Positions 14,107 through 21,353 are shown, counted from the stretch's first letter. The stretch: DNA of 34,677 nt from Candidatus Saccharibacteria bacterium UBA1788 (GCA_002315165.1 DCGC01000040.1:4679-39355), one strand, 5' to 3'. Made by a program: numbers and translations. The notes: generated from the letters alone by a model not told the origin.

Positions 14107-15579
14107 TTATTCCTTTCCTTGTAAAATTTCTTTTGGTTGATATCTTAGTACATTCATTGACGGTATTAACAATGCGAACAATATTACCGAATATCCGCAC
14201 ACGAACAATAGAACGAAATCCGAGAATTTTGCATTAATATCAATTTCGTCAACAACCTCAACGTCGTTATTTTTATTTAACGGCGAATTAGGAATTTCTG
14301 ATACCCCACCATCATTTGGGCCACCGCCAAAATTCATACCCATTCCGTCTGCAGTTGTCGGTCTTCCGAAATTATTCTGGACCTCAGTTTCTGCTGAGGC
14401 AATTTGCGATTCCAAAATACCTTGTCCCATCGCTTTTGCTAAAATCGTTGATGTCCCGCAACCTAACAAAAACGCAACCGTACCAACCAATGCAAGTTCA
14501 GCGAAAATTTGCCCAATAATATTTTTCTTTTTTGCGCCAAGGCTCAACAATACACCCATTTCGTATCTACGGTCTTTGACGTTAATCGTCACAATAAGAG
14601 TTACAATCGCGACGGATGCAATCAACACAATCACTAAAATCGTTGTCGCAAAACTCCCAACACTTTCTATTGGCCCAACCATTTGGTCGTAGGCCGAAGT
14701 ATCTTCCGAAGCGACAATATTTTCTTCTGCTAGCTCTGGATAATTATTCTCAATTTCAGCTAAAAACGCCTCTGCATTTTCTGCCGTAGTTAATTCATAT
14801 TTTACGTTTTCAACTCCGTAATCGCCATCATTATAATCATCGCTACTTAAAAACTTTGCCGCTTCCGTCACGTTCATATAAATCGTATTTGCGTTTGCGT
14901 TGTTTTCGGAAACATCATAAATTCCAATAATTTCGAGTTCAACTTCGTCGTCGGTATAAATATTTGTAAATGCGATTTTGTCGCCAACGCTTAGTTCATT
15001 TTCTTCGGCCAGGTCAACCGAAACGATAGCTTTGCCTTCGCTACTCTCGTCAAAATATTCGCCGTCCGTAATTTCCATCGTTCCATTTTTCACACCAGAA
15101 ATAAAAGCGTACGAGTTAATGCCACTAATTTCAAAATCTCCAGATTCCTCAGCGCCGCCGAACGCCCCCATGTCAGGAAAATTATTTGACATACTAGAAC
15201 TGCTATTTTCAACTGCCGAAATAGAATCAGAATCTGCTTTGCTAGTTATGCTATAAGTATAATCTTTAACGTAATCCGACCCAGCAATTTTATCGGCAAT
15301 AGCTTTAGAAACGGTCGGACGCGTAAACTCTATTTTTTCACCACTTTGCGGAGCCTCGGCTTTCATTTCTTCGCGCAACGTGCCCATGTCCGCCGACAAA
15401 GTCACAGTTCCTCCAAGCGACGCTTTTGCATACTCGGTCGATTCGTTAACGGCTGATTTTATGATAATAGAAGCTAATACTAAATTGCTCATTGCAAACA
15501 ATATCAAGCCAATAATTATTGAACGGCTAGGTTTCCTTATCACCGAAAGCCACGCTCGCTTTAACATATTTTTAAACAT
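14107..15579 (-). CDS. ABC transporter permease, MacB/FtsX type
   Basis: The chosen start (15579) follows AAAGG at 8 nt and gives 490 residues; a longer frame to 15651 lacks a ribosome site. Helix 1 (about 20-41) is followed by an outer domain of about 260 residues rich in acidic and Ser residues. Three C-terminal helices then come near 300-325, 345-370 and 455-478. This is the MacB_PCD plus FtsX plan. The loop between the last two helices is unusually long (about 85 residues) and includes a Gly/Asn/Met-rich stretch (MGMNFGGGPNDGG). MacB-like proteins move peptides or act mechanically at the envelope. With its ATPase and the adjacent two-component system it looks like a stress-responsive export module. 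Confidence 0.9.
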   Translation of the reverse strand: MFKNMLKRAWLSVIRKPSRSIIIGLILFAMSNLVLASIIIKSAVNESTEYAKASLGGTVTLSADMGTLREEMKAEAPQSGEKIEFTRPTVSKAIADKIAGSDYVKDYTYSITSKADSDSISAVENSSSSMSNNFPDMGAFGGAEESGDFEISGINSYAFISGVKNGTMEITDGEYFDESSEGKAIVSVDLAEENELSVGDKIAFTNIYTDDEVELEIIGIYDVSENNANANTIYMNVTEAAKFLSSDDYNDGDYGVENVKYELTTAENAEAFLAEIENNYPELAEENIVASEDTSAYDQMVGPIESVGSFATTILVIVLIASVAIVTLIVTINVKDRRYEMGVLLSLGAKKKNIIGQIFAELALVGTVAFLLGCGTSTILAKAMGQGILESQIASAETEVQNNFGRPTTADGMGMNFGGGPNDGGVSEIPNSPLNKNNDVEVVDEIDINAKFSDFVLLFVCGYSVILFALLIPSMNVLRYQPKEILQGKE

Positions 15580-15600
15580 AGTTACCTTTCTTTTTTTATC

Positions 15601-15606
15601 ATTGTA
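15601..15606 (-). promoter_or_regulatory. Possible -10 of the ABC operon
   Basis: TACAAT on the minus strand, 21 nt before the chosen permease start. No clear -35 box is visible. Its position agrees with the shorter start. Confidence 0.35.
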
Positions 15607-15670
15607 TTTTTTAAAGCTAAAAAACAGCTGAAAAATCCTCGCATCCGACAAATCGACTAGCTCCTTGCTT

Positions 15671-15681
15671 TATGCTATAAT
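15671..15681 (+). promoter_or_regulatory. Extended -10 promoter of tRNA-Arg(TCG)
   Basis: TATGCTATAAT, identical to the element at 5555-5565, ends 9 nt before the tRNA. Confidence 0.75.
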
Positions 15682-15690
15682 TGCAGATAT

Positions 15691-15767
15691 GCACCCGTAG
15701 CTCAGTGGATTAGAGCATCTGTCTTCGGAACAGAGGGTCGTGGGTTCGAGTCCCTCCGGGTGTACCA
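15691..15767 (+). tRNA. tRNA-Arg (TCG)
   Basis: The acceptor stem is GCACCCG/CGGGTGT, the anticodon stem TCTGT/ACAGA around CTTCGGA (anticodon TCG), and CCA is encoded. There is no terminator after it. The next gene begins 22 nt later, so the two share a transcript. Confidence 0.92.
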
Positions 15768-15789
15768 ATTCTAAATAAGGTTATGATTT

Positions 15790-16740
15790 ATGCAGAAAAT
15801 TGTTGTTGCCGGTGGCGGCGTTCTGGGCAGTCAAATAGCTTTTCAGGCTGCATATTGCGGTTTAAACGTGACTATTTGGCTAAGAAGCGAGGAGAGTATC
15901 TCGCGCACAAAACCTAAACTCGAACAGCTAGAAAAAACTTACACCGACTTCATCAACGAAATGTCAAAAAAAACAGTTTTGGGCAATGGCATTGCCACTC
16001 CAGATAATTTCGACAAAAAATCTTGCCTCAAAAAAGTTAAAGACGCTGCTAAAAATATCAAAATCGAGCTTGATTTGGCCAAGGCCGTAAAAAACGCCGA
16101 CTTAGTAATCGAATCAGTGACCGAGCAAAAACAAACCAAAATCAATTTCTACAAAAAGCTCGCTCCGCTTCTCGATGCTAAAACCATTATCGCTACTAAT
16201 TCCTCAACTATGCTCCCGTCAACGTTTGCCGTTTATACGGGTCGTCCGGAAAAATACCTCGCTATACATTTTGCAAATTCAATTTGGAAAAACAACACTG
16301 CCGAAATTATGGCGCAGCCAAAAACCAGCACTAAGACTTTTAATGCTGCGATGAAAATTGCCAAGTCAATCAATATGATTCCTTTGCCAATTGCGCAAGA
16401 AAAATCTGGTTATCTACTAAACTCCATGTTAGTTCCGTTCCTGCTTAGCGCTCTCGATCTTTATGCTAGCGGCGTTTCTGATCCTGAGAGCATTGACATT
16501 GCTTGGACTGCTGGAACTGGCGCTCCAAAAGGACCTTTTGTTATTATCGACGCTGTTGGCCTTAAAACTACTTACGAAATCGTCGAACAATATCAAAAAG
16601 TTCCGAGCCTAGTCAATCCGCTTCTTAAAAAGATGATGATGCCATATAACTTCAAAGCTATGAAAAAAATCCTCAGCGAAAGAATCAAAGAAGGCAAACT
16701 CGGGGAACAATCCGGCGAAGGATTTTATAAATACAACTAA
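15790..16740 (+). CDS. 3-hydroxyacyl-CoA dehydrogenase family protein
   Basis: A 316-residue NAD-dependent dehydrogenase of the 3-hydroxybutyryl-CoA dehydrogenase family. The Rossmann loop is VVAGGGVLGSQIA (residues 5-17). The ADLVIESVTE segment, the ATNSSTMLPS catalytic Ser region and the HFANSIWKNNTAEIM segment follow; the last corresponds to the family's catalytic HFFNP..xMxLVE motif but has a changed core (HFANS). The C-terminal domain has SGYLLNSMLVPFL and GAPKGPF. No thiolase, enoyl hydratase or acyl-CoA gene is nearby, so the true substrate is unclear. It has no promoter of its own and follows tRNA-Arg(TCG). Confidence 0.88.
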   Translation: MQKIVVAGGGVLGSQIAFQAAYCGLNVTIWLRSEESISRTKPKLEQLEKTYTDFINEMSKKTVLGNGIATPDNFDKKSCLKKVKDAAKNIKIELDLAKAVKNADLVIESVTEQKQTKINFYKKLAPLLDAKTIIATNSSTMLPSTFAVYTGRPEKYLAIHFANSIWKNNTAEIMAQPKTSTKTFNAAMKIAKSINMIPLPIAQEKSGYLLNSMLVPFLLSALDLYASGVSDPESIDIAWTAGTGAPKGPFVIIDAVGLKTTYEIVEQYQKVPSLVNPLLKKMMMPYNFKAMKKILSERIKEGKLGEQSGEGFYKYN

Positions 16741-16747
16741 ACTATAA

Positions 16748-16772
16748 AAATCTCCCTTTCGGGAGATTTTTT
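16748..16772. terminator. Bidirectional terminator
   Basis: AAATCTCCC and GGGAGATTT around TTTC, with T-runs on both strands. It closes the dehydrogenase gene on the plus strand. On the minus strand it begins at the stop codon of the small ORF at 16771. Confidence 0.9.
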
Positions 16773-16872
16773 AGCGACCGTCTTTCAAATTTGGATGTTT
16801 GCGCTTGTCGCTGTGTTTGTGATTATTGTTACGATTTAGTTTAGCAATAACTTTGTTGCATTTCTTTCTCAT
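16771..16872 (-). CDS. Very small basic protein (33 aa)
   Basis: An ORF of 33 residues that begins MRKKCNKVIAKLNRN, continues with a His/Lys/Asn-rich middle (NNHKHSDKRKH) and ends PNLKDGR. It is strongly basic and has no membrane helix, so nucleic-acid or ribosome contact is possible. The support is contextual. A TAAAAT box ends 7 nt before its ATG, the leaderless layout used by other genes here, and its TAA touches a terminator with a T-run on the minus strand. It fills a 160-bp gap that is otherwise unexplained. I do not recognise a family. Confidence 0.5.
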   Translation of the reverse strand: MRKKCNKVIAKLNRNNNHKHSDKRKHPNLKDGR

Positions 16873-16913
16873 ACAAATTATTTTAACACGAACTATCTAT
16901 CAAGTAAAATGTT

Positions 16914-16924
16914 TATGCTATAAT
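16914..16924 (+). promoter_or_regulatory. Extended -10 promoter, predicted leaderless transcript
   Basis: TATGCTATAAT ends 9 nt before the ATG at 16934. It decides the start of the pilus ATPase: an upstream ATG at 16826 lies before the promoter and would not be on this transcript. Confidence 0.75.
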
Positions 16925-16933
16925 ATATTTAAT

Positions 16934-18541
16934 ATGAACGAATCTGAGATTCAGGCTAAACGCCGCGATAATGAAGAAAACGCAACCGCAAGCCGTGCGC
17001 GCATTTTAGGCCTGCCCTACCTCGATACTCGTTCTTTTGAAAATTCTATTCCGCTAGCCAATGACCTACTCAATGTTTCCGACATGCATAAAAATTTCGT
17101 CCTACCTCTCCAAAAAGGAGGGAACGGCGAACGCTATCAATTTATGGTCACTAGCCAAACCCCGAGCTCTATTATCCGCGATATGCGCCAAGATTATTCC
17201 AACCATGGTGAACGGGTAGATTTCTTTCTTATTTCTGGTTCCGCCTTCAAAGTTTTTATGTTGCGCTACGACCCGCCAAAAGAAGAGAACTATGACGACA
17301 TTAAAATTTCCGCCGCTGGCGATTCCGAAACCATCACATCGGTTTCGCGCACGCTAAACGCCGTTTCGACCGAAAAAGTTTTTGATTTTCTTCTTGACCA
17401 GGCCGACAAACTTGGGGCCTCAGATATTCATATCGAAAACATGCGCGGAACCATTCGTATTCGTATGCGTGTTGACGGCATTCTCCATCCAGTCGCAGAA
17501 ATCGGTAAAGACCGCTACCGTATCTTAATGGGGGAATTGTCGTCTCGGGCTAACGTCTCAACAGTCGCAACTACGCCCCAATCTGGACACATGCAAACCG
17601 ACATTACTCGTGACGGGTCTACGCACACTCTTAATATTCGCGTGGAAACCGTTCCGACTATGTATGGCCAAGACGCAGTTCTTCGTCTCTTTAATTTTGA
17701 CGAAAGCTTGCTCAACCTTGATTTGCTTGGCTTGTCAGAAAAGGAACGCAAAGAAATCAACGAAGTTATTTCTCACCCTCGCGGCCTCGTGCTGATGGTT
17801 GGTCCTACCGGTTCCGGTAAATCCACCACGCTTTATTCCATGCTTAACGCCCTCAACACGACCGAAAAGAAAATCATCACTCTCGAAGACCCAATCGAAT
17901 ATGGCATTGCCGGCATTTCTCAAATCCCAATCAACACTACCGACGGCGGCTCTTTTGCCGACGGTTTGCGCTCGGTTTTACGTCTCGACCCTGACGTTGT
18001 TATGGTTGGCGAGATTCGCGACGCCGATACTGCTAAGACAGCAATCCAAGCTTCTATCACCGGGCATCTTGTTCTTAGCTCTTTCCATGCCAATTCAACA
18101 TCCGCAGCTTTTTCTCGCATGATTGACCTTATCGGTACTAACCCGATTTTCTCTAGCTCGATTCGTCTCGTAGTTGCGCAACGTTTAGTGCGTAAATTAT
18201 CCGACAACAAAGAAGCCTACGAACCAGATGAAGCTACTAAAAAATATATTACCGACGTCCTAAAAGACGTCCCGGATTTTGATGCTAGCCATATTGAACT
18301 CTATCGCCCAGTTCCTACTAAGGACAATCCTTTTGGTTACGAAGGCCGTACTGTCTTAATGGAACAACTTATTGTTTCTGAAGATATTCAGTCCTTTATT
18401 CGTGGAGACGTTGAAGATATTAATACTAATGCTATCGAATCCGTTGCTAAGAAAAACGGCATGCTCACTCTAGAACAAAAAGGTTTACTCATGGCGCTTC
18501 GCGGTGAGACTTCGCTTGAAGAAATTTCCCGTGTGATATAA
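16934..18541 (+). CDS. pilB: Type IV pilus / type II secretion ATPase, PilB/GspE family
   Basis: A 535-residue hexameric ATPase that drives pilus extension at the inner face of the membrane. The N-terminal part (about 1-145) is a divergent MshEN-like domain. The ATPase domain has LGASDIHIEN, Walker A GPTGSGKSTT (about 289-298), the Asp box TLEDPIEY, Walker B DPDVVMVGEIRD (about 352-363) and the His box TGHLVLSSFHAN. The Zn-binding Cys4 region usual after RLVRxLC is replaced by RLVRKLSDNKEAYEP, so no metal site is present. The start at 16934 follows the promoter; the 36 residues before it in frame are hydrophobic and unlike the family. The stop lies inside the -10 box of the next gene. Confidence 0.93.
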   Translation: MNESEIQAKRRDNEENATASRARILGLPYLDTRSFENSIPLANDLLNVSDMHKNFVLPLQKGGNGERYQFMVTSQTPSSIIRDMRQDYSNHGERVDFFLISGSAFKVFMLRYDPPKEENYDDIKISAAGDSETITSVSRTLNAVSTEKVFDFLLDQADKLGASDIHIENMRGTIRIRMRVDGILHPVAEIGKDRYRILMGELSSRANVSTVATTPQSGHMQTDITRDGSTHTLNIRVETVPTMYGQDAVLRLFNFDESLLNLDLLGLSEKERKEINEVISHPRGLVLMVGPTGSGKSTTLYSMLNALNTTEKKIITLEDPIEYGIAGISQIPINTTDGGSFADGLRSVLRLDPDVVMVGEIRDADTAKTAIQASITGHLVLSSFHANSTSAAFSRMIDLIGTNPIFSSSIRLVVAQRLVRKLSDNKEAYEPDEATKKYITDVLKDVPDFDASHIELYRPVPTKDNPFGYEGRTVLMEQLIVSEDIQSFIRGDVEDINTNAIESVAKKNGMLTLEQKGLLMALRGETSLEEISRVI

Positions 18542-18542
18542 T
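18537..18542 (+). promoter_or_regulatory. -10 box overlapping the pilB stop
   Basis: TATAAT covers the TAA stop of pilB and ends 9 nt before the next ATG. It predicts a leaderless message for the methyltransferase. Confidence 0.55.
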
Positions 18543-18551
18543 TAAATAACT

Positions 18552-19298
18552 ATGACAACTGCGAAAGAAAAACAACCAAAGGTTTCTGCCGACTATAACG
18601 GCTATGACTATGAAGAATATTGGCGCGAGCATGATCGTGCTTATGAAGATGAAGCTGATCGCATGGCTATTCGTAAGCTTCTTCCTAAAAAAATGGATAA
18701 TTTTGTTGATATCGGCGGCGGTTATGGCCGTCTTGCTAATGAATACCTTAAACGCGCTAAAAAAGTCACCATTTTTGATTATTCTAAAACCGAACTAGCC
18801 CAAGCCAAAGAAAAATATGGCGACAAAATCAATACCAAAGCTGGCGATATTTATCAACTACCGTTCAAAGATAACGAATTTGATGGAATGATGATGGTTC
18901 GCGTCACGCATCACCTAAAAGACCTCGAAGCTGCAATGCGTGAATTTTATCGCGTGCTTGCTCCTGGTGGTACTTTTGTTATTGAAGTTGCCAACAAAAG
19001 AACTCTGCCAAAAATGTTCCGATATTGGTTTAAAAAATCCGATATCAATCCTTTTGACGAAAAACCTTCCAATCAAAAAGACACCAATATGATTAACTAT
19101 CATCCAAAATACGTCGAAAAAATGTTTGACAAAATTGGCTTTAAGATTGACAAAGTACTTTCGGTCTCAAACTTCCGCAGTACAACTCTTAAAAAAGTTT
19201 TTGGTGCAAAAACTCTCATTAAACTCGAGCAATCTGCCCAAGAAAACCTTGCCGGAGTTCGTTTCGCTCCATCAATTTATTATCGCCTTAAAAAATAA
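18552..19298 (+). CDS. Class I SAM-dependent methyltransferase
   Basis: A 248-residue methyltransferase. Motif I is VDIGGGYGRL (about 52-61). The acidic end of strand 2 is VTIFDYSKTEL, followed by KAGDIYQLPFKDNEFDGMMM and the post-motif VLAPGGTFVIEVANK. The pattern is that of the UbiE/Methyltransf_11 group. The substrate cannot be read from the sequence; quinone synthesis is unlikely without partner genes. The last 90 residues, rich in Lys and aromatics, may be a substrate domain. It is followed after 2 nt by murI, so the two are cotranscribed. Confidence 0.88.
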   Translation: MTTAKEKQPKVSADYNGYDYEEYWREHDRAYEDEADRMAIRKLLPKKMDNFVDIGGGYGRLANEYLKRAKKVTIFDYSKTELAQAKEKYGDKINTKAGDIYQLPFKDNEFDGMMMVRVTHHLKDLEAAMREFYRVLAPGGTFVIEVANKRTLPKMFRYWFKKSDINPFDEKPSNQKDTNMINYHPKYVEKMFDKIGFKIDKVLSVSNFRSTTLKKVFGAKTLIKLEQSAQENLAGVRFAPSIYYRLKK

Positions 19299-19300
19299 TT

Positions 19301-19972
19301 ATGATTGGCGTTTTTGATTCGGGTATTGGCGGCTTAACTATTCTGGAAGAACTAAAAAAAGTTCTTCCAGATGAAGAGTTTGAATATTTTGCCGATTCAA
19401 AAAATAATCCCTACGGCGAAAAGTCTGATGCTGAACTATTTAATATTACGCAAAAAATTTGTGAAAATTTTATTTCTCGTGGCGCTAAAATTATTGTTAT
19501 TGCCTGTAATACGGCTACGACTCGCTGTATCGATTTTTTGCGAGCTACTTTTTCAGACACGATTTTTGTTGGCACTGAGCCAGCAGTCAAATTGGCATGC
19601 GACAGTGGATATAATAATATCTTGATTCTTGCCACGCCAGGCACTGTGGAATCATCACGCCTCGAACAACTTATCGTGGATAATAAAAAACCAAATCAAA
19701 ATATTTCCACCCTTGCTTGTCCAGGTTTGGCGCATGCTATCGAAACAAAAAATTCTCAGCTCATTTCTGAACTGTTAGATAAATTCTTCCATAATCTAGA
19801 TACCGATAGTTTTGACGCTGTAGTCTTAGGCTGCACCCATTATCCGCTCATTATAGGTGAACTAAAAAAATACTTTAAAAAAGCCGCCTTCATAGACGGA
19901 CGCAAGGCAGTCGCTAAACGCGTACTGGAATTGGCGAGACCAGCTGGAATCGAACCAGCATTGTATCCTTAG
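19301..19972 (+). CDS. murI: Glutamate racemase
   Basis: A 223-residue cofactor-free racemase that makes D-glutamate for peptidoglycan. The two catalytic cysteines are present: C69 in VIACNTATT and C178 in VLGCTHYPL. The substrate loop FDSGIGGLT (5-13) and the NPYG motif (36-39) are intact. It is shorter than the usual 255-285 residues, mainly at the C-terminus. The last 13 codons lie within the tRNA-Arg(TCT) gene on the opposite strand, so the tail ending ARPAGIEPALYP is constrained by that tRNA. It has no ribosome site; the start follows the methyltransferase stop by 2 nt. Confidence 0.93.
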   Translation: MIGVFDSGIGGLTILEELKKVLPDEEFEYFADSKNNPYGEKSDAELFNITQKICENFISRGAKIIVIACNTATTRCIDFLRATFSDTIFVGTEPAVKLACDSGYNNILILATPGTVESSRLEQLIVDNKKPNQNISTLACPGLAHAIETKNSQLISELLDKFFHNLDTDSFDAVVLGCTHYPLIIGELKKYFKKAAFIDGRKAVAKRVLELARPAGIEPALYP

Positions 19973-20006
19973 AGGGGATATGTCCTATCCGTTGAACGAT
20001 GGTCCC
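19932..20006 (-). tRNA. tRNA-Arg (TCT) with unusual C33
   Basis: Minus strand. The acceptor stem is GGGACCA/TGGTCTC with discriminator G and encoded CCA. The D-stem is GTTC/GGAC, the anticodon stem a perfect TATCC/GGATA and the T-arm GCTGG/CCAGC. The seven-base anticodon loop is CCTCTAA, so the anticodon is TCT and position 33 is C, not the near-universal T. Its 3' half (19932-19972) overlaps the end of murI in antisense. Confidence 0.9.
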
Positions 20007-20015
20007 GTCTATTAA

Positions 20016-20021
20016 ATTATA
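20016..20021 (-). promoter_or_regulatory. -10 box of tRNA-Arg(TCT)
   Basis: TATAAT on the minus strand, preceded by GAGAGG, ending 9 nt before the tRNA. It lies back-to-back with the nusA promoter. Confidence 0.6.
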
Positions 20022-20027
20022 CCTCTC

Positions 20028-20056
20028 TTGACATTTTTTTGCTAGTGCGCTATAAT
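20028..20056 (+). promoter_or_regulatory. Consensus sigma70-type promoter of nusA
   Basis: Perfect TTGACA (20028-20033), a 17-bp spacer and perfect TATAAT (20051-20056). This is the strongest promoter in the window by consensus. Confidence 0.92.
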
Positions 20057-20073
20057 AGAATTATTCTGATATT

Positions 20074-20100
20074 GACCGACCTGAAAAAGGGCGGTTTTTT
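20074..20100 (+). terminator. Probable attenuator in the nusA leader
   Basis: ACCGACC pairs with GGGCGGT (one A-G mismatch) around TGAAAAA, followed by six T, between the promoter and the ribosome site of nusA. It looks like an intrinsic terminator placed to stop part of the transcripts before the gene. NusA stimulates such termination, so a feedback loop is plausible. Confidence 0.6.
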
Positions 20101-20118
20101 AGTTAAAAAGGAGAAAAA

Positions 20119-21225
20119 ATGGAAGGTTTAGACCTCAAACAGATGTCAGCAATGGTTAAAATTATTGCTGAAGAAAAGAATTTACCAGAAGAAACCGTCC
20201 TTGACGTTATTCAGATGGCTATCGCGGCAGCTTGGCGTAAAGATAACGGCGATAAAGAAATGAATGTTCGCGCCGTTCTTAATATTCAAAGCGGCGAAGC
20301 TGATGTTTTTGTTGGCCGTGAAGTTATCGAGGATGATATTGCTTATAATCCGTCTACCGAAATCCCACTCAAAGAAGCTGGCAAGGATGCCAAAATTGGC
20401 GACATCGTTGAAGAAAAACACAAAGTTACGAACTTTGGTCGCGTTGCTTCTATGACTGCTAAACAAGTTGTTATTTCCCGCCTGCGCGAAGCGGAGCGTG
20501 ATGCCGTCCTTACTATGTTTGAAGACAAAATCGGCACAGTCATGACTGGCACTATTGCTCGCGTAGAGTCAAAAGTAGTTCGTATTGATCTTGGTCGCGC
20601 TACTGGAATTATGCCTCGCTCAGAACAAATCGACGGCGAATACTATACTGTTGGATCGCGCATTAAAGTCTATCTCAAAGGCGTCGAACGCGGCGAACGC
20701 GGAGCGCAACTCATTCTTTCTCGCGGTTCCGAAGAATTTATTGAATACCTCTTCCGTCAAGAAGTTCCAGAAATCGAAAATGGTACCGTAGAAATTCGTG
20801 GTATCGCTCGCGAAGCTGGTCGCAGAACTAAAATCGCTGTTATGTCGACTGTTCCTGGCGTTGACCCTGTTGGTACTTTCGTTGGTGGTCGTGGAGTTCG
20901 CGTCCAAGCTGTTATGAACGAAATCGGTGACCGCGAAAAAATCGACATTATTAACTGGAGCGACAATATTTCCGAATATATTCGCGAGGCTCTCTCTCCG
21001 GCCGAAGTTCTCAAAGTAGAAATCGATGGCAAACGCGCCAAAGTTTATGTTACTGAAGACCAACAATCTATCGCTATCGGTCGCCAAGGCCAAAACGTCC
21101 GTCTTGCTTCCAAGCTTACCGGATACGAACTAGACATTGAGCTCGCTAAGGCGCCAGAAAAAAAGAAAAAACAAAACGTAGAAGATTCATTGCTTTCAGC
21201 AATCGAAGAAACTGCCGAAGAATAA
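20119..21225 (+). CDS. nusA: Transcription termination/antitermination factor NusA
   Basis: A 368-residue RNA polymerase-binding protein that controls pausing, termination and antitermination. The N-terminal domain (1-125) is followed by an S1 domain (about 130-200, GTIARVESKVVRIDLGRATG and MPRSEQ). Two KH domains follow (about 205-345), with the family phrases VPGVDPVGTFVGGRGVRVQ and IAIGRQGQNVRLASKLTGY. It lacks the C-terminal acidic repeats of enterobacterial NusA, as in most bacteria. AAAAAGGAG lies before the ATG. The usual partners rimP, rbfA and infB are not adjacent. Expression probably depends on the attenuator in its leader. Confidence 0.96.
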   Translation: MEGLDLKQMSAMVKIIAEEKNLPEETVLDVIQMAIAAAWRKDNGDKEMNVRAVLNIQSGEADVFVGREVIEDDIAYNPSTEIPLKEAGKDAKIGDIVEEKHKVTNFGRVASMTAKQVVISRLREAERDAVLTMFEDKIGTVMTGTIARVESKVVRIDLGRATGIMPRSEQIDGEYYTVGSRIKVYLKGVERGERGAQLILSRGSEEFIEYLFRQEVPEIENGTVEIRGIAREAGRRTKIAVMSTVPGVDPVGTFVGGRGVRVQAVMNEIGDREKIDIINWSDNISEYIREALSPAEVLKVEIDGKRAKVYVTEDQQSIAIGRQGQNVRLASKLTGYELDIELAKAPEKKKKQNVEDSLLSAIEETAEE

Positions 21226-21234
21226 TCAATAATA

Positions 21235-21261
21235 AAATCCCCCGCCATACGGGGGATTTTT
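21235..21261 (+). terminator. Rho-independent terminator of nusA
   Basis: AATCCCCCG/CGGGGGATT around CCATA with five T. Confidence 0.93.
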
Positions 21262-21273
21262 AGCGACCAAGGC

Positions 21274-21302
21274 TTGACCTAAATAGCTACTTTTGCTATA
21301 AT
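21274..21302 (+). promoter_or_regulatory. Consensus promoter of the RNase J gene
   Basis: TTGACC (21274-21279), a 17-bp spacer ending in TTTTGC, and TATAAT (21297-21302). It is covered by an inverted repeat (next entry). Confidence 0.85.
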
Positions 21303-21316
21303 CAAAGTAGCTATTT
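21281..21316. promoter_or_regulatory. 13-bp inverted repeat around the RNase J -10 box (candidate operator)
   Basis: AAATAGCTACTTT (21281-21293) and AAAGTAGCTATTT (21304-21316) are perfect inverted copies separated by 10 bp that hold the -10 box. The predicted start point falls in the right arm, so the full repeat is not in the RNA. A dimeric DNA-binding protein is the simplest reading. Confidence 0.7.
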
Positions 21317-21353
21317 TTACTTGTAATTAAAAACTTAAAGGAAATATTTTTAC

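Noticed and set aside
15580..15651. Longer start of the ABC permease
   Set aside because: It has no ribosome site; AAAGG and a -10-like box fit the start at 15579, and the first helix then has a normal position.
16826..16933. Longer start for the pilus ATPase
   Set aside because: The extra residues lie upstream of the extended -10 at 16914-16924, contain an odd hydrophobic stretch and would overlap the 33-aa gene.
20620..21093. ORFs antisense to nusA
   Set aside because: They lie inside the KH and S1 region and have no start signals; they are explained by the codon pattern of nusA.
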